Assembly: GCF_040544555.1 (NCBI RefSeq)
Contig: NZ_JBEPKD010000001.1
Coordinates: forward strand, 626,622-690,621
Source: Halalkalibacter oceani
GTDB lineage: Bacteria; Bacillota; Bacilli; Bacillales; Bacillaceae_D
Direction of reading: 5' to 3'
Length of the DNA: 64,000 bases
Shown here: in pieces, positions 42,585-52,160 of the stretch
Layout: each line of letters begins with the position of its first letter
How positions within the stretch are numbered: the stretch's first letter is position 1
Notes under the pieces: model-generated
Seen by the model: only the letters and a program-made list of their open reading frames with translations
What the model was told of the DNA's origin: nothing
The model's database searches: none
Position numbers and translations under genes: made by a program

Positions 42585-43055
42585 TCACTTCGTCAGCTCG
42601 ATAAAAGCCGCCACGGTCAGCTGCTGTAAATCGTTCGTTTGCAGCTCAAGCTGGAGACCGATCCTTCCGGCACTGACAATCAAGGACGGCAGCCTCTGTG
42701 CGTTGCTGTCAATAAAAGTCGGGAAGCGCTTTTTCATCGCAATCGGCGAACAGCCGCCACGGACATAGCCGGTAACGCCAAGTAAATCCTTGACCGCAAG
42801 CATTTCCACCTTTTTTTCCTGACAGGCTTTTGCCGCCTTTTTCAAATCGAGCTCCTGCGCCACCGGAATTAGAAAAACATAATAAGCGTTTTTCGCTCCC
42901 TGTGCGACGAGCGTTTTGTAAACTGTCTCTGCGTCCTTGCCGATTTTGGCCGCAACGGAGACGCCGTCGATTTTTCCGTCATTCGTTTCATAGCTGATCA
43001 TTTGATAATCAACCCGCTCTTTATCCAACAGTCTCATCGCATTTGTTTTTTTCAT
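42585..43055 (-). CDS. Cys-tRNA(Pro)/Cys-tRNA(Cys) deacylase YbaK/EbsC family
   Basis: A 156-residue editing protein. KKTNAMRLLDKERVDYQMISY opens the typical YbaK fold; AETVYKTLVAQGAKNAYYVF holds the catalytic Lys, and VRGGCSPIAMKKRFPTFID the substrate loop. ATG at 43055 follows GTGAGGAATCG and lies eight bases past the stop of the MFS gene, so they are likely cotranscribed. It hydrolyses mischarged Cys-tRNA(Pro). Confidence 0.9.
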   Translation of the reverse strand: MKKTNAMRLLDKERVDYQMISYETNDGKIDGVSVAAKIGKDAETVYKTLVAQGAKNAYYVFLIPVAQELDLKKAAKACQEKKVEMLAVKDLLGVTGYVRGGCSPIAMKKRFPTFIDSNAQRLPSLIVSAGRIGLQLELQTNDLQQLTVAAFIELTK

Positions 43056-43062
43056 CGATTCC

Positions 43063-44292
43063 TCACATAACCTTTTTTGTTTGAAGTGTTTTTGCCGCGA
43101 TCGTCTTTCGCAAGCCAAATTGATACACGAACAAGGCCGCCGCACTGCACAGCAAAATAATCAATCCCATCGGCAATGCCGTAGCTCCGGCAATTCCAAC
43201 TAACGGAGCCATCGCCCCGCCAATGCTGAATTGCACAAGCCCGAGTAAAGCTGAAGCACTTCCGGCATGACTCCCTTGGCTCTTCATCGCCAGAGAGACT
43301 CCGCTCGGGTTAATGAAGCCGATGCTGGAAACCGTGAGAAATAGCGCGACTAAAAGCGCGAGTAAGCCGGCCTCCATAAACACGACAACCGAGAGGATCA
43401 CCCCTCCGCTAACTAGGAGCAATAGACCGATGAATAGAAATCGAATCTCCGGAACCCGGTCGGCGAAGCGGCCCGTTACTTGTGAAGCAATAATCAATCC
43501 GAGTGCATTCACCCCGAAAATGATGCTGTACATTTGCGGTGACACCTGAAAAAGATCCTGAAGTACAAATGGTGATCCTGAAATGTAGGCGAACATCCCG
43601 CCAGACGCAAGTCCGACAATCAGAGCATAGCTCATAAACAAGCGGTCCTTCAGCAATCGTTTAAATACCGCCAGCGTTTCGCCGATCCCGCCAGTTGAAC
43701 GGCTCTCTTCACCTAACGTTTCAGGTAAACGCCATGTAATAAGAAGAAGCATCACAGCCCCCAGAACACTAAGAGCGACGAATATTCCGCGCCACGAAAC
43801 ATATTGCAGCAAAAAACCGCCTAAAACCGGCGCAAAAATCGGCGCGACTCCCATAATGAGGACAAGCAGCGAAAATATCTTCGTCATCTCTGAACCAGAA
43901 TAGCGATCACGGACACACGCCCGGGAAATGACCATTCCCGCCGCCCCGGCAGCACCTTGCACAAAGCGCAGCAGCACGAGCAGCCAGATTGACGGCGCAA
44001 ACGCACATAAAAGTGAAGCGACAGCGTACACAGTTAAAGCGATGATCAATGGTTTGCGGCGCCCATGAATATCGCTTAGCGGTCCGACAACCATCTGGCC
44101 AACCGCCAGCCCAAGCAAACATGCCGTTAAGCTAAGTTGAATCGTTGAGGCCGGCGTTTGGAGATGTTCAGCCATTGCCGGAAAGGCAGGCAAATACATA
44201 TCGATCGTTAATGGACCAAATGCTGATAACGCCCCTAACATCACAATAAACATTCCCCTGCTCATTCGGCTTGCAGCAGCTTCTTTTTCCAT
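43063..44292 (-). CDS. Bcr/CflA-type multidrug efflux MFS transporter
   Basis: A 409-residue, 12-segment MFS protein. LGALSAFGPLTIDMYLPAFP is the Bcr/CflA start; VGQMVVGPLSDIHGRRKPLI is the MFS loop 2-3 motif; LLVLLRFVQGAAGAAGMVIS is motif C-like for proton antiporters, followed by ARACVRDRY-type wording. RBS GAGAGGGGATTGTAAAG. Drug or amino-acid export by proton antiport. Confidence 0.9.
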   Translation of the reverse strand: MEKEAAASRMSRGMFIVMLGALSAFGPLTIDMYLPAFPAMAEHLQTPASTIQLSLTACLLGLAVGQMVVGPLSDIHGRRKPLIIALTVYAVASLLCAFAPSIWLLVLLRFVQGAAGAAGMVISRACVRDRYSGSEMTKIFSLLVLIMGVAPIFAPVLGGFLLQYVSWRGIFVALSVLGAVMLLLITWRLPETLGEESRSTGGIGETLAVFKRLLKDRLFMSYALIVGLASGGMFAYISGSPFVLQDLFQVSPQMYSIIFGVNALGLIIASQVTGRFADRVPEIRFLFIGLLLLVSGGVILSVVVFMEAGLLALLVALFLTVSSIGFINPSGVSLAMKSQGSHAGSASALLGLVQFSIGGAMAPLVGIAGATALPMGLIILLCSAAALFVYQFGLRKTIAAKTLQTKKVM

Positions 44293-44450
44293 TCTTTACA
44301 ATCCCCTCTCTTATGACCCTTTGATTGTAAACAGGTTTCCAATGAGAGGTCAAGAGAAGAGATCGGAAAGCGCAAGACGGTGGATTACGGTATCGCAAAA
44401 AATAGAGTCCGCCTTCAGTTCTTTCTTCCGTTTTCTTTTAAACGTGCAAC

Positions 44451-44480
44451 AAAAAAACTCCGGCGTATTATTTGCCGGAG
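44451..44480 (-). terminator. Intrinsic terminator of the MinD-like gene
   Basis: CTCCGGC and GCCGGAG (44458-44464, 44474-44480) form a 7-bp stem, followed on the minus strand by seven T. Confidence 0.85.
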
Positions 44481-44496
44481 AAATCGCTACCGTCTT

Positions 44497-45339
44497 CTAA
44501 CGAGCCATGCCTCTAACAAAATGGTCGTTTTTGCTACGCTTGTGCTTCATCAGCTTTAAAGGAAGCGGAATTAAATGTGCCTGCTTCTTCATGCTTTTAG
44601 TTGGTTCGTACGCTTTCGTTTCCTGCTTTATTATATTTCTGCCTATTTGGCGAAATCTCATTCCTGCTTCCAACTCCGGTTGCAGCGTAATCACTTTACC
44701 CCGTTGAACTGAAGTAATAATCGCTTCATCTTCCAAAATCGTGCCAAGTAACGGAATCGCCAACGTTTGCACGACATCATCAATACTCAGCCTTCCATCT
44801 TTTTCATTGTACCAATTGATCACTAAGGAAGAAGAGAATCGAATGGTTTCTTCAAGAATACCGATTACTCTGTCAGCATCACGCAAAGCGATTAAGTCCG
44901 GAGTCGTGACGACAATCGCTTCATCTGAAGATTGAATGACCGTGTCGAACCCTTTTTCAATGCCGGAAGGTGAATCAATCAACACGTAATCAAATTGTCC
45001 GCTTTCTCGAATCTCGGAGATTACTTGGTGAAGTAAGACAGGATCATGCTCAACAAACGAGCCTTTTTTATTCCCAGGAAGCAAATAAAAATTTGGTATA
45101 TATTTATCCTTTACTAACACGCTTTTCAATGAAAGAGAGGTGTGATTGAAGTAATCAAACAAATCAAAAATAATGCGATTGGTCAATCCGAGAGGAATGT
45201 CCAAATTACATAAACCGAAATCTGCATCTACGACACATACCTTTTTCCCCATTAGTGCCAGGGACGCCCCAACATTCGCCGTCACTGTCGTTTTGCCGAC
45301 TCCCCCTTTACCTGAGGTGATTGCAATTACTTTTGTCAT
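44497..45339 (-). CDS. MinD/ParA-family ATPase, divergent MinD paralogue
   Basis: A 280-residue deviant-Walker P-loop ATPase. Residues 2-20: TKVIAITSGKGGVGKTTVT; then VCVVDADFGLCNLDIPLGL, DYVLIDSPSGIEKGFDTVI and LIALRDADRVIGILEE follow MinD order. It is not a normal MinD: no MinC gene is adjacent, and the short MinD membrane-targeting helix is replaced by a longer, very basic tail (KSMKKQAHLIPLPLKLMKH). ATG at 45339 follows AAGGGGGAATTGTCT. Alternative roles include polar or flagellar positioning; function open. Confidence 0.82.
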   Translation of the reverse strand: MTKVIAITSGKGGVGKTTVTANVGASLALMGKKVCVVDADFGLCNLDIPLGLTNRIIFDLFDYFNHTSLSLKSVLVKDKYIPNFYLLPGNKKGSFVEHDPVLLHQVISEIRESGQFDYVLIDSPSGIEKGFDTVIQSSDEAIVVTTPDLIALRDADRVIGILEETIRFSSSLVINWYNEKDGRLSIDDVVQTLAIPLLGTILEDEAIITSVQRGKVITLQPELEAGMRFRQIGRNIIKQETKAYEPTKSMKKQAHLIPLPLKLMKHKRSKNDHFVRGMAR

Positions 45340-45487
45340 AGACAATTCCCCCTTCGTTCGTCCTGAGCGAATCAATCAGCCGTTGCTTGATTTGCTGCTT
45401 TTTTCGATATATTTTCCGTTTTCTTTTATAATAAAACGCCATTCTTGCTGTTAATGTAATTAAAATCAGACAGATGAAAAATGCCAA
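45308..45487 (-). CDS. Possible small membrane protein overlapping the MinD-like gene
   Basis: A 59-residue frame starting with TTG at 45487 seven bases after GAAGGGAAGGG; an ATG 33 bases upstream has no RBS. One membrane segment, LAFFICLILITLTARMAFYY, then a strongly basic stretch (KRKRKIYRKKQQIKQR). It overlaps the MinD-like start by 32 bases, in the same direction. Hypothetical; could be a membrane anchor for its neighbour. Confidence 0.4.
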   Translation of the reverse strand: MAFFICLILITLTARMAFYYKRKRKIYRKKQQIKQRLIDSLRTNEGGIVYDKSNCNHLR

Positions 45488-45734
45488 TTTTCGCCCTTCC
45501 CTTCCCGAAAAATGCCCCATTCGTTCAATTCGTGTCGATTAGGCTCATCATACTACAGCCTCACTTAAAAAAAACTGAAATATGTTGTTTTCTGTCAAAG
45601 CATAGACTTTTTCTAGGTATAATAGAGTATTATGTCGCAGAATGAGTAGGAATTTGGAATGGATTGATTTTGTTTTTGAGATTAATTTGATACGATATCT
45701 ACTAATAGAAGGAGAAGGAGAGGAGGCAAACGTA

Positions 45735-46838
45735 TTGCTTAATGTCATCATTATCGACGATGAAATACACGCGATAAAACTAGTAGAACATTATTTAAAT
45801 GAAATTCCTCAAGTATATGTATCGGCGCGCTTCCAGGACCCAATGCAAGTCTTTACGATCAACGACTTGTCGAAAATTGATGTCATTTTTCTGGATATTG
45901 AAATGCCAGAGGTGAATGGATTTGAATTTGCCAAGAAAATCAGTGAACGAAATGAGAAAATAAAGATTGTCTTTGTCACCGCTTTCACTCAATATGCTGT
46001 CGGTGCCTTTGAACTGGATACCGTCGTCGATTATTTAGTCAAGCCGATTACCAAGGAACGGCTTTTGAAAACGATGAATCGGTTGATCAAACATGACGAA
46101 ACACACAGCCCGGAGCTCTACATTTCCTGCTGCGGATCTTTTGAAGTCTATTATAAAGGAGAGCCGCTTGCCTGGAAAACGTATAAAGTGAAGGAGCTTT
46201 TCGCTTACTTGCTTCACCAGCATGCCCCTGTGGATAGGCTGAAAATTTTTGATGATCTTTGGCCCGAGCTGCCTGACGAGAAAGCAAAGGTGAATTTTCA
46301 CACTTGTATTTCTTTGCTTCGCAAAGCTTTTCGCGAAATTGGATACGACCATGTTATTAAAAGGACCGGGAGTCAGTATCAGTTTACCCTGACTGCCTAT
46401 CAATCTGACATTCAGACCATTGAACAAGCTCTAGTGGAGCTCCAGCAGGAACCTGCTGGAAATTCGGAAAAAAACTATAAGACGATTTTTTCCTTATACA
46501 AAGGCGCCTATTTGGAACAAGAGGACTATCATTGGAGCTTTCATAAACGCGAAGAACTGCAGCAGAGCGTCCATACCTGTCTCTTAACAAGAGCGTCCCA
46601 GTTCTTGAAATCCGGACGCCTTGATCAAGCCGCCGTCTACTTTCAGAAAATGATTGAAGTCAACCCGACGGTGGAAGAAACATATTACCAATTAATGAAT
46701 GTCTACAGGCAATTGGATAAAAAGATAGAAGCATTGAAGCTCTATTCACGCCTTGAAGCGACCTTGGAGGAATTTGGCCTGGAACCTTCTTTAAACTCGA
46801 AGAAAATATACAGGGAGATTACGAATAAAAATGTTTAG
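45735..46838 (+). CDS. Response regulator with BTAD (SARP-like) output
   Basis: A 367-residue regulator. Receiver domain at residues 1-120: NVIIIDDEIHAIKL, phosphoacceptor Asp in DVIFLDIEMPEVNGFEF, Thr in IVFVTAFTQYAVGAFEL and Lys in VDYLVKPITKERLL. Then a winged helix (YKVKELFAYLLHQHAPVDRL) and a TPR-like bacterial transcriptional activation domain (LEEFGLEPSLNSKKIY). The start is TTG at 45735, eight bases after GAGAGGAGG; the longer ATG frame has no RBS. A TATAAT lies near 45620. No kinase is adjacent, so it is an orphan here. Confidence 0.87.
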   Translation: MLNVIIIDDEIHAIKLVEHYLNEIPQVYVSARFQDPMQVFTINDLSKIDVIFLDIEMPEVNGFEFAKKISERNEKIKIVFVTAFTQYAVGAFELDTVVDYLVKPITKERLLKTMNRLIKHDETHSPELYISCCGSFEVYYKGEPLAWKTYKVKELFAYLLHQHAPVDRLKIFDDLWPELPDEKAKVNFHTCISLLRKAFREIGYDHVIKRTGSQYQFTLTAYQSDIQTIEQALVELQQEPAGNSEKNYKTIFSLYKGAYLEQEDYHWSFHKREELQQSVHTCLLTRASQFLKSGRLDQAAVYFQKMIEVNPTVEETYYQLMNVYRQLDKKIEALKLYSRLEATLEEFGLEPSLNSKKIYREITNKNV

Positions 46839-46839
46839 A

Positions 46840-46878
46840 CTTACCCGAAAAGGAAAAACATTCCCTTTTCGTGGTAAG
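46840..46878. terminator. Hairpin between convergent genes
   Basis: CTTACCCGAAAAGG (46840-46853) and CCTTTTCGTGGTAAG (46864-46878) pair with one bulge. It serves the BTAD regulator and the hydantoin operon end; the minus side is followed by a T-rich stretch. Confidence 0.6.
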
Positions 46879-46893
46879 CCTTTGAGTCAAAGG

Positions 46894-47631
46894 TTACGCC
46901 TTGCTTCCAAACGGGGCGAGCATTCCGATAAATTGTTTTGTTTCAGGTGCTTTATAGGTTTTTAATTTGCTCGTCGTTTTTCCGAGGTCGACGATCGCTT
47001 CGGCAAACTTCACTGCGGCGACCACACCGTCAATAACCGGCACCTGCAATTCCTCTTCTAACTCATTGGCAAATTCAGCCATCCCCGCACATCCGAGTAG
47101 AATCGCCTCGGCATTCTCCTCTTCAACAGCTTTGCGTCCCTCCTGTCGCAGGAGCTCCATTCCTCTCTCTGGATCACGTTCGAAATCAAGGACGCACATC
47201 GGTGTCGTCCGGATATTGAGCACACGCTTGCTCATGCCATAGCCGTCAACAAGCTCTTCAAGCATCGTCTTAATTCTTGGCAGCACAGTTACAATTGAAA
47301 AACGGGCGGAGAGCATTGATGCCATATACAAGGAAGCTTCCGCAATGCCGATTACGGGGGCTTCCGTCACTTCTCGCGCTGCCTGCAGGCCCGGGTCTCC
47401 GTAGCAGGCAATCACATAAGCATCGACTCCTTCCTCCTCTCCTTTTTTCACCTCTTCAAGCACACCGGGAATACTTAAATATTCATCATAAAAGGATTCA
47501 ATTGAGGCTGGGCCGATTTCCGGGCTGACGGCGATAATCTGCGTATCCGGACGCCTGACACTTTCAGCAGCGTCGGCGATGCCCTTTGTCATTTCCCACG
47601 TCGTATTCGGATTGATGACTTTTATTTTCAC
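46894..47631 (-). CDS. Asp/Glu/hydantoin racemase family protein
   Basis: A 245-residue racemase. KVINPNTTWEMT opens the chain; first catalytic Cys in AYVIACYGDPGL (near residue 83), second in AILLGCAGMAEFA (near 180), as in hydantoin racemase. It starts with GTG at 47631 after GGAGGCAATATAAC, one base after the transporter stop. Last gene of the hydantoin operon; interconverts D- and L-5-substituted hydantoins so that both forms can be used. Confidence 0.87.
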   Translation of the reverse strand: MKIKVINPNTTWEMTKGIADAAESVRRPDTQIIAVSPEIGPASIESFYDEYLSIPGVLEEVKKGEEEGVDAYVIACYGDPGLQAAREVTEAPVIGIAEASLYMASMLSARFSIVTVLPRIKTMLEELVDGYGMSKRVLNIRTTPMCVLDFERDPERGMELLRQEGRKAVEEENAEAILLGCAGMAEFANELEEELQVPVIDGVVAAVKFAEAIVDLGKTTSKLKTYKAPETKQFIGMLAPFGSKA

Positions 47632-47632
47632 G

Positions 47633-49063
47633 TTATATTGCCTCCTTCTTTTCAACAGGCTGCTGCTGCGCCAATGAATGCTGAACTTCGATTTTCCCGA
47701 AAATTTCCGGCTGGTAGTATTTCTTCGCAATCCAAAATTTCATCAACGGGTAATAGAGGGCATTTGAAATAAGAAACGCTGTAAAGAATCCGTAGTCAGG
47801 AAAAAAGAAAACAGAGAGACCTGCCGGGACATAAGCAATCAGCGCGGCCGGGTTTACATTATTCCAATATTCATATTGCCCTCCGGATTGATACAGCTCC
47901 TCGATATTAAGCTGGCGCTTGCGCAGGAAGTAATAGTCGCAAAACATTATGCCGGCAATTGGTGATAAGAGAGCGGAGATGATGATCAAAATTTGCGGCA
48001 GGGCATCGGCGAACGCCCACGGCTGCATCACTAAGCCGATCGTGCCGGCAATGATCGCCCCCGTTGCAAATGTAATCTTCTTCGGAAAATAATTGACAAT
48101 AATGTAACCAGGCGGGAGTAAATTCGCGCTGATATTCGTCGACCACTGGGCCAAAATAACAAATGCGAGACAAAGCACAAGTACAAGCGGGCTGCCTTCT
48201 CCGAGAACGGCGGTCATCGTCTCAATCGGATTCCAGTTGCCTGTCGCCACGCCGCTGGTCATGCCGATAATCGTAAACAAAATCATCGAGCTTAATAAGC
48301 CTAACACTTGACTCACGGCACTCCCTTTATTCGCTTTAAACCACGAGCCTTTCTTATCCGCGTTTTTTACTTTCAAAAATCTCGTGAAATCTGAGGCGTT
48401 AAGGGCCATCGTGATGTACATTCCCATGAAGACAACGATGCCGTATCCAAGTGAAAGCCCTCCATCACCTTCAAGGGCGAAAAGCGAGCTGAAGGTGATA
48501 TCGAATTGGGTCATAATTAAATACTGCAAGTAGACTCCGATTATTAAAATACTTGGAGCCGCCAAAATTTCAAACTTTTTAATTGCATCGATTCCCATTG
48601 CTGTATTAATAATCTGGATCGCACCGAATAAGATAATCAACAAGGTCAAATTGGAATAATCAAAAAGAATGGTCGTAATTTCATTTAAGGCGAAGGCCCC
48701 CATCCATGTTTGAAAACCGAACCAGAATATGGCTGGAATCGCCCGGACTGTCGCAGGAATGTGGGTCCCTAAATAACCGAAGCACGCCCTGATATAAACC
48801 GCGTACGGAATCCCGTATTTAATCCCGAAGTCACCGAGCAGCACGAGCAACGCGGCAACCACTAAATTTCCCAACAGCGCCGCGGTTACGATCTGACCTG
48901 GAGATAAGGAGGGGTAAAGCTGAGCTGCCGTCGTAAAAGTCGCAAGCTGTACGGCAATCCCTACCCATAAGAAGAAGAAGCCGAAAGTCGAAATATTTCT
49001 TTCCTTGTCTAAAGTAGGCATAATATCTTTTCCCTGTAAACTTACTTCTCTTTTCTGACTCAT
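47633..49063 (-). CDS. NCS1-family hydantoin/allantoin/cytosine permease
   Basis: A 476-residue, 12-segment NCS1 transporter. STFGFFFLWVGIAVQLATF, FGIKYGIPYAVYIRACFGYL, and IPAIFWFGFQTWMGAFALNE (substrate-site Trp) match PucI/Mhp1 types. ATG at 49063 follows GGAGGGAGTTTATACG. The context of HyuA, HyuB, carbamoylase and racemase makes hydantoin or a related ureide the likely cargo. Confidence 0.9.
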   Translation of the reverse strand: MSQKREVSLQGKDIMPTLDKERNISTFGFFFLWVGIAVQLATFTTAAQLYPSLSPGQIVTAALLGNLVVAALLVLLGDFGIKYGIPYAVYIRACFGYLGTHIPATVRAIPAIFWFGFQTWMGAFALNEITTILFDYSNLTLLIILFGAIQIINTAMGIDAIKKFEILAAPSILIIGVYLQYLIMTQFDITFSSLFALEGDGGLSLGYGIVVFMGMYITMALNASDFTRFLKVKNADKKGSWFKANKGSAVSQVLGLLSSMILFTIIGMTSGVATGNWNPIETMTAVLGEGSPLVLVLCLAFVILAQWSTNISANLLPPGYIIVNYFPKKITFATGAIIAGTIGLVMQPWAFADALPQILIIISALLSPIAGIMFCDYYFLRKRQLNIEELYQSGGQYEYWNNVNPAALIAYVPAGLSVFFFPDYGFFTAFLISNALYYPLMKFWIAKKYYQPEIFGKIEVQHSLAQQQPVEKKEAI

Positions 49064-49091
49064 CGTATAAACTCCCTCCATACTGCTTATT

Positions 49092-50342
49092 TTATTGGTA
49101 AGCAAGATAATGCAACGTCGTTTCCAGCAGGATCGAAGCTCCCTTGGAGATGTCCTCAATCTCCGCCCACTCCTTCGGGTTGTGGCTGATTCCATCCTGA
49201 CAGCGAACAAAAATCATCCCCATATCTGTGATCTCTTTCATCATCATCGCATCATGGCCGGCACCGCTTATCATCAACGGCGGCGCGTATCCGAGTGACT
49301 TCGCTGCTTCCTGCATTCTTGCTACCACATGCTCGGAGCACTCAACCGGCGGCTGAATAAGATGGCAAATTAACTCGTGCTGTAAGCCGCGCTTTTCTGC
49401 AATAGCGTGCGCCGCTGCTTTAACCTCCTCTATTCGCGCTGTTCTTCTCTCCAAATCGGTATCGCGAATATCAAGGCTGAACTGTACTTCTTCGGCAATG
49501 ACATTCGCTCCGCCGGGAAATGCCCTAATCTTTCCAACCGTCCCGACGGTCGCCGCCTCCGCCTCCTGCGAACAAATCTGCTCAATTTTCGCGATCAGCT
49601 CCGCCGCGCCGGCGACGGGATCAATCCGCAATGACATCGGAACCGTACCGGCATGCCCGGCTTCTCCACGTAATTTCACTGTAAACCAGGCCGGACCAGC
49701 AATCCCTCTGACAATTCCTACCGGCTCGTTCACCGCCTGCAAAAACGGGCCTTGCTCAATGTGCATTTCAAGATAGACTTTCACCTCACCCGGGCCACGA
49801 ACGCTTTCCCCGCATTTTTCCGGCTCCAGAGTGAAGGAACGCATCGCTTCAAGACGGCTCACCCCCGCTTCATCCGTTTTCCATAATTCCTCCTGGCTGA
49901 CTTTTCCGACCATCCCGCGGCTGCCGAACAATCCACCGGAAAATCGGGTTCCTTCCTCGTCAAGGAAAGCGACGACCTCCAGCGGGTGATCATGCGTGAC
50001 TGCCGCTTCCTTTAAAATTTGCGCGATTTCGATACCGGCGATCACCCCGACGGTGCCATCAAACATCCCTCCATTCGGAACGGTATCAATATGCGAGCCG
50101 ATCATTACCGCTGGTGCATGTCGATTGTTTCCGTTTTTCCGGCCGATTAGATTACCAAAATGATCGTGATAAACGGTTAATCCCGCTTCTTCCATCCATT
50201 TCGTCACCTGCATTTGTGCCTGATGATCTTCGATTGTTAACGCCTCTCGCGTCACCCCCCCTTCTGCTGTTCTGCCAATCTCTGCTAGTTGTTCCAACCG
50301 TTTCATCATGCGCTGACGATTAACCCGGAATAATTGTTTCAT
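49092..50342 (-). CDS. N-carbamoyl-L-amino-acid hydrolase / allantoate amidohydrolase family
   Basis: A 416-residue M20-type metallohydrolase. MIGSHIDTVPNGGMFDGTVG gives the first metal His/Asp, FLDEEGTRFSGGLFGSRGM the catalytic Glu pair; EMHIEQGPFLQ, AGHAGTVPMSLRIDP and ISGAGHDAMMM are typical. Hydrolyses N-carbamoyl amino acids to amino acid, CO2 and ammonia. RBS AGGAAAGGGCGTAGG. Follows hyuB, consistent with the second step of the hydantoin route. Confidence 0.9.
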   Translation of the reverse strand: MKQLFRVNRQRMMKRLEQLAEIGRTAEGGVTREALTIEDHQAQMQVTKWMEEAGLTVYHDHFGNLIGRKNGNNRHAPAVMIGSHIDTVPNGGMFDGTVGVIAGIEIAQILKEAAVTHDHPLEVVAFLDEEGTRFSGGLFGSRGMVGKVSQEELWKTDEAGVSRLEAMRSFTLEPEKCGESVRGPGEVKVYLEMHIEQGPFLQAVNEPVGIVRGIAGPAWFTVKLRGEAGHAGTVPMSLRIDPVAGAAELIAKIEQICSQEAEAATVGTVGKIRAFPGGANVIAEEVQFSLDIRDTDLERRTARIEEVKAAAHAIAEKRGLQHELICHLIQPPVECSEHVVARMQEAAKSLGYAPPLMISGAGHDAMMMKEITDMGMIFVRCQDGISHNPKEWAEIEDISKGASILLETTLHYLAYQ

Positions 50343-50393
50343 CCTACGCCCTTTCCTGTTTCTAATGTCGTTGTTGTTTTATTCGTAAGACAC

Positions 50394-52160
50394 TTATGCG
50401 CCACGTAAAGCTCTCGTTTTCTCTTCATTAATTTGTCCGTTTTCAATCACGACGCCGTATTGTGTTTCCGCCATTTCGACCGTGATATATTCGTCGATGA
50501 CATCCTCAAGCACAAGCTTCGGCTGACGTTCATAAGGATGCCCGTACCCTCCACCGCTCGGCCCGATGAGCTGAATCGTATCTCCCTCCTTCATACGCGT
50601 GTTCGGAATTTTTGAAGGTAAATGGTGCTCGCGTTCTGTGTTTGGATGTAAAATCACTCCGCCGACATAGCCATCCTTCCCTCCAAGAAACCCCCACGGT
50701 GCAAAATGATGACCATCAGCTTCAATCGACAAGCTGCCATCTTCTAAAAAAGTCACTTCTTTAATCGAGCCGATTCCGCCGCGATCTTTCCCGGCGGCGC
50801 ATGCTTCCTCCCGCAGCTCATAGCGATTGACGCGCAGCGGATAATGCGATTCAATGTCCTCAATCGGGTTATTTCGGGTGTTAGCGTACAACGTATCAAC
50901 AGCATCCATTCCTTTTTGTCCGTTTCTTCCGCCGTAGCTGCCTTCCATGATGTCCATGAACACCCAATAATTTTCTTCATTTAATCCGCTGTAGGAAACG
51001 ACCTGTAAATTGCCGACTCCGGCACTGACCTGATGCGGCACGACTTCACCAAGTGCTTTCATCAGCGTGTCGGCGACGAGGTTTCCCGGACAAAAACGGG
51101 CAATCGTTGGCGCCGGGAAAATCGGATTACATAACGTTCCTTTCGGGGCGTAAATCTCAATCGGCCGAATCAGCCCGGCGTTTTGCGGAATATGTCCATA
51201 AGTTTCCGAGTCCAGGAGTATCGAACGCAGCGTTAAATAAATTGCGCAGTCAACCGTTCCCTCAAATGGCATATTGATCGGCTTGTTAATTTGCGGGGAG
51301 GTGCCCGTTAAATCGATTTTGATGCTGCTTCCTTCTACCGTAAGCGCAACGGCAATTTTCAAGTTTTTCTCAGCCGGATCATCGCTGTCGAGGTAGCCGT
51401 CTAAAAAGCCTTCTGCTTGATAGGTGCCATCCGGTAAATTTTCGATCGCGTTTCGCAGCATCGTTTCCGAATACTTCATTAAATCTTCACTCGCGGCAAG
51501 CACAGTCTCGATTCCATACTTTTCAATAATGTCAATGTATCGTTCCGCACCGATCCGGGCGGCAGCAATTTGGGCCTCAATGTCCCCGACCACCATTGCC
51601 GAAGCACGGATATTATCCTTTAACATGCTCCATACCTGCTCATTTTTTTGACCGTTCTCATAGACTTTGATTGCTTTAAATTGCAAGCCTTCCGCATAGG
51701 CATCAACGGCATCGACAATTCCGCAGCTCCCTGGCGTTAACGCACCAATATCAAGATGGTGAGCCGTCGTCACTGAAAAGCCGATCAGCTGCCCTTCATA
51801 AAATACCGGGATACAAATTCCAATATCTGGACCGTGCGAGGCCCCATGATAAGTGGAATTGTGCATAATGACATCCCCAGGGGCGAATTCCTGTCCCCTT
51901 TCCGCAAAGATTTTTTTAATCCCCCTTACATAACCTGGGATCGGACCGGACTGCAATGGTGTACTTTCGGTTGATTCACAAAGCTGCTGCATATTCATAT
52001 CGACGAGGGCGCAGCCAAAATCCTCGGATTCGCGAATAATACTGGAATAGGACATCCGCGCTAGCTTATGACCCATCTCGATCGCGATGTTTTCCAATGC
52101 TCCCTGAATCACCTGTGAGGTAATCGGATCAATCGCCGCCTTGCTTTCTAGTACACTCAT
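50394..52160 (-). CDS. hyuB: Hydantoinase/oxoprolinase B subunit
   Basis: A 588-residue HyuB-family protein. DPITSQVIQGALENIAIEMG starts the family domain; then SSIIRESEDFGCALVD, DVIMHNSTYHGASHGPDIGI, VTTAHHLDIGALTPGS (metal His), and GGRNGQKGMDAVDTLYANTR. The C-terminus QLIGPSGGGYGHPYERQP is conserved. It overlaps hyuA by four bases. With HyuA it forms an ATP-dependent amidohydrolase opening five-membered rings (N-methylhydantoin, hydantoin or 5-oxoproline). Confidence 0.92.
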   Translation of the reverse strand: MSVLESKAAIDPITSQVIQGALENIAIEMGHKLARMSYSSIIRESEDFGCALVDMNMQQLCESTESTPLQSGPIPGYVRGIKKIFAERGQEFAPGDVIMHNSTYHGASHGPDIGICIPVFYEGQLIGFSVTTAHHLDIGALTPGSCGIVDAVDAYAEGLQFKAIKVYENGQKNEQVWSMLKDNIRASAMVVGDIEAQIAAARIGAERYIDIIEKYGIETVLAASEDLMKYSETMLRNAIENLPDGTYQAEGFLDGYLDSDDPAEKNLKIAVALTVEGSSIKIDLTGTSPQINKPINMPFEGTVDCAIYLTLRSILLDSETYGHIPQNAGLIRPIEIYAPKGTLCNPIFPAPTIARFCPGNLVADTLMKALGEVVPHQVSAGVGNLQVVSYSGLNEENYWVFMDIMEGSYGGRNGQKGMDAVDTLYANTRNNPIEDIESHYPLRVNRYELREEACAAGKDRGGIGSIKEVTFLEDGSLSIEADGHHFAPWGFLGGKDGYVGGVILHPNTEREHHLPSKIPNTRMKEGDTIQLIGPSGGGYGHPYERQPKLVLEDVIDEYITVEMAETQYGVVIENGQINEEKTRALRGA

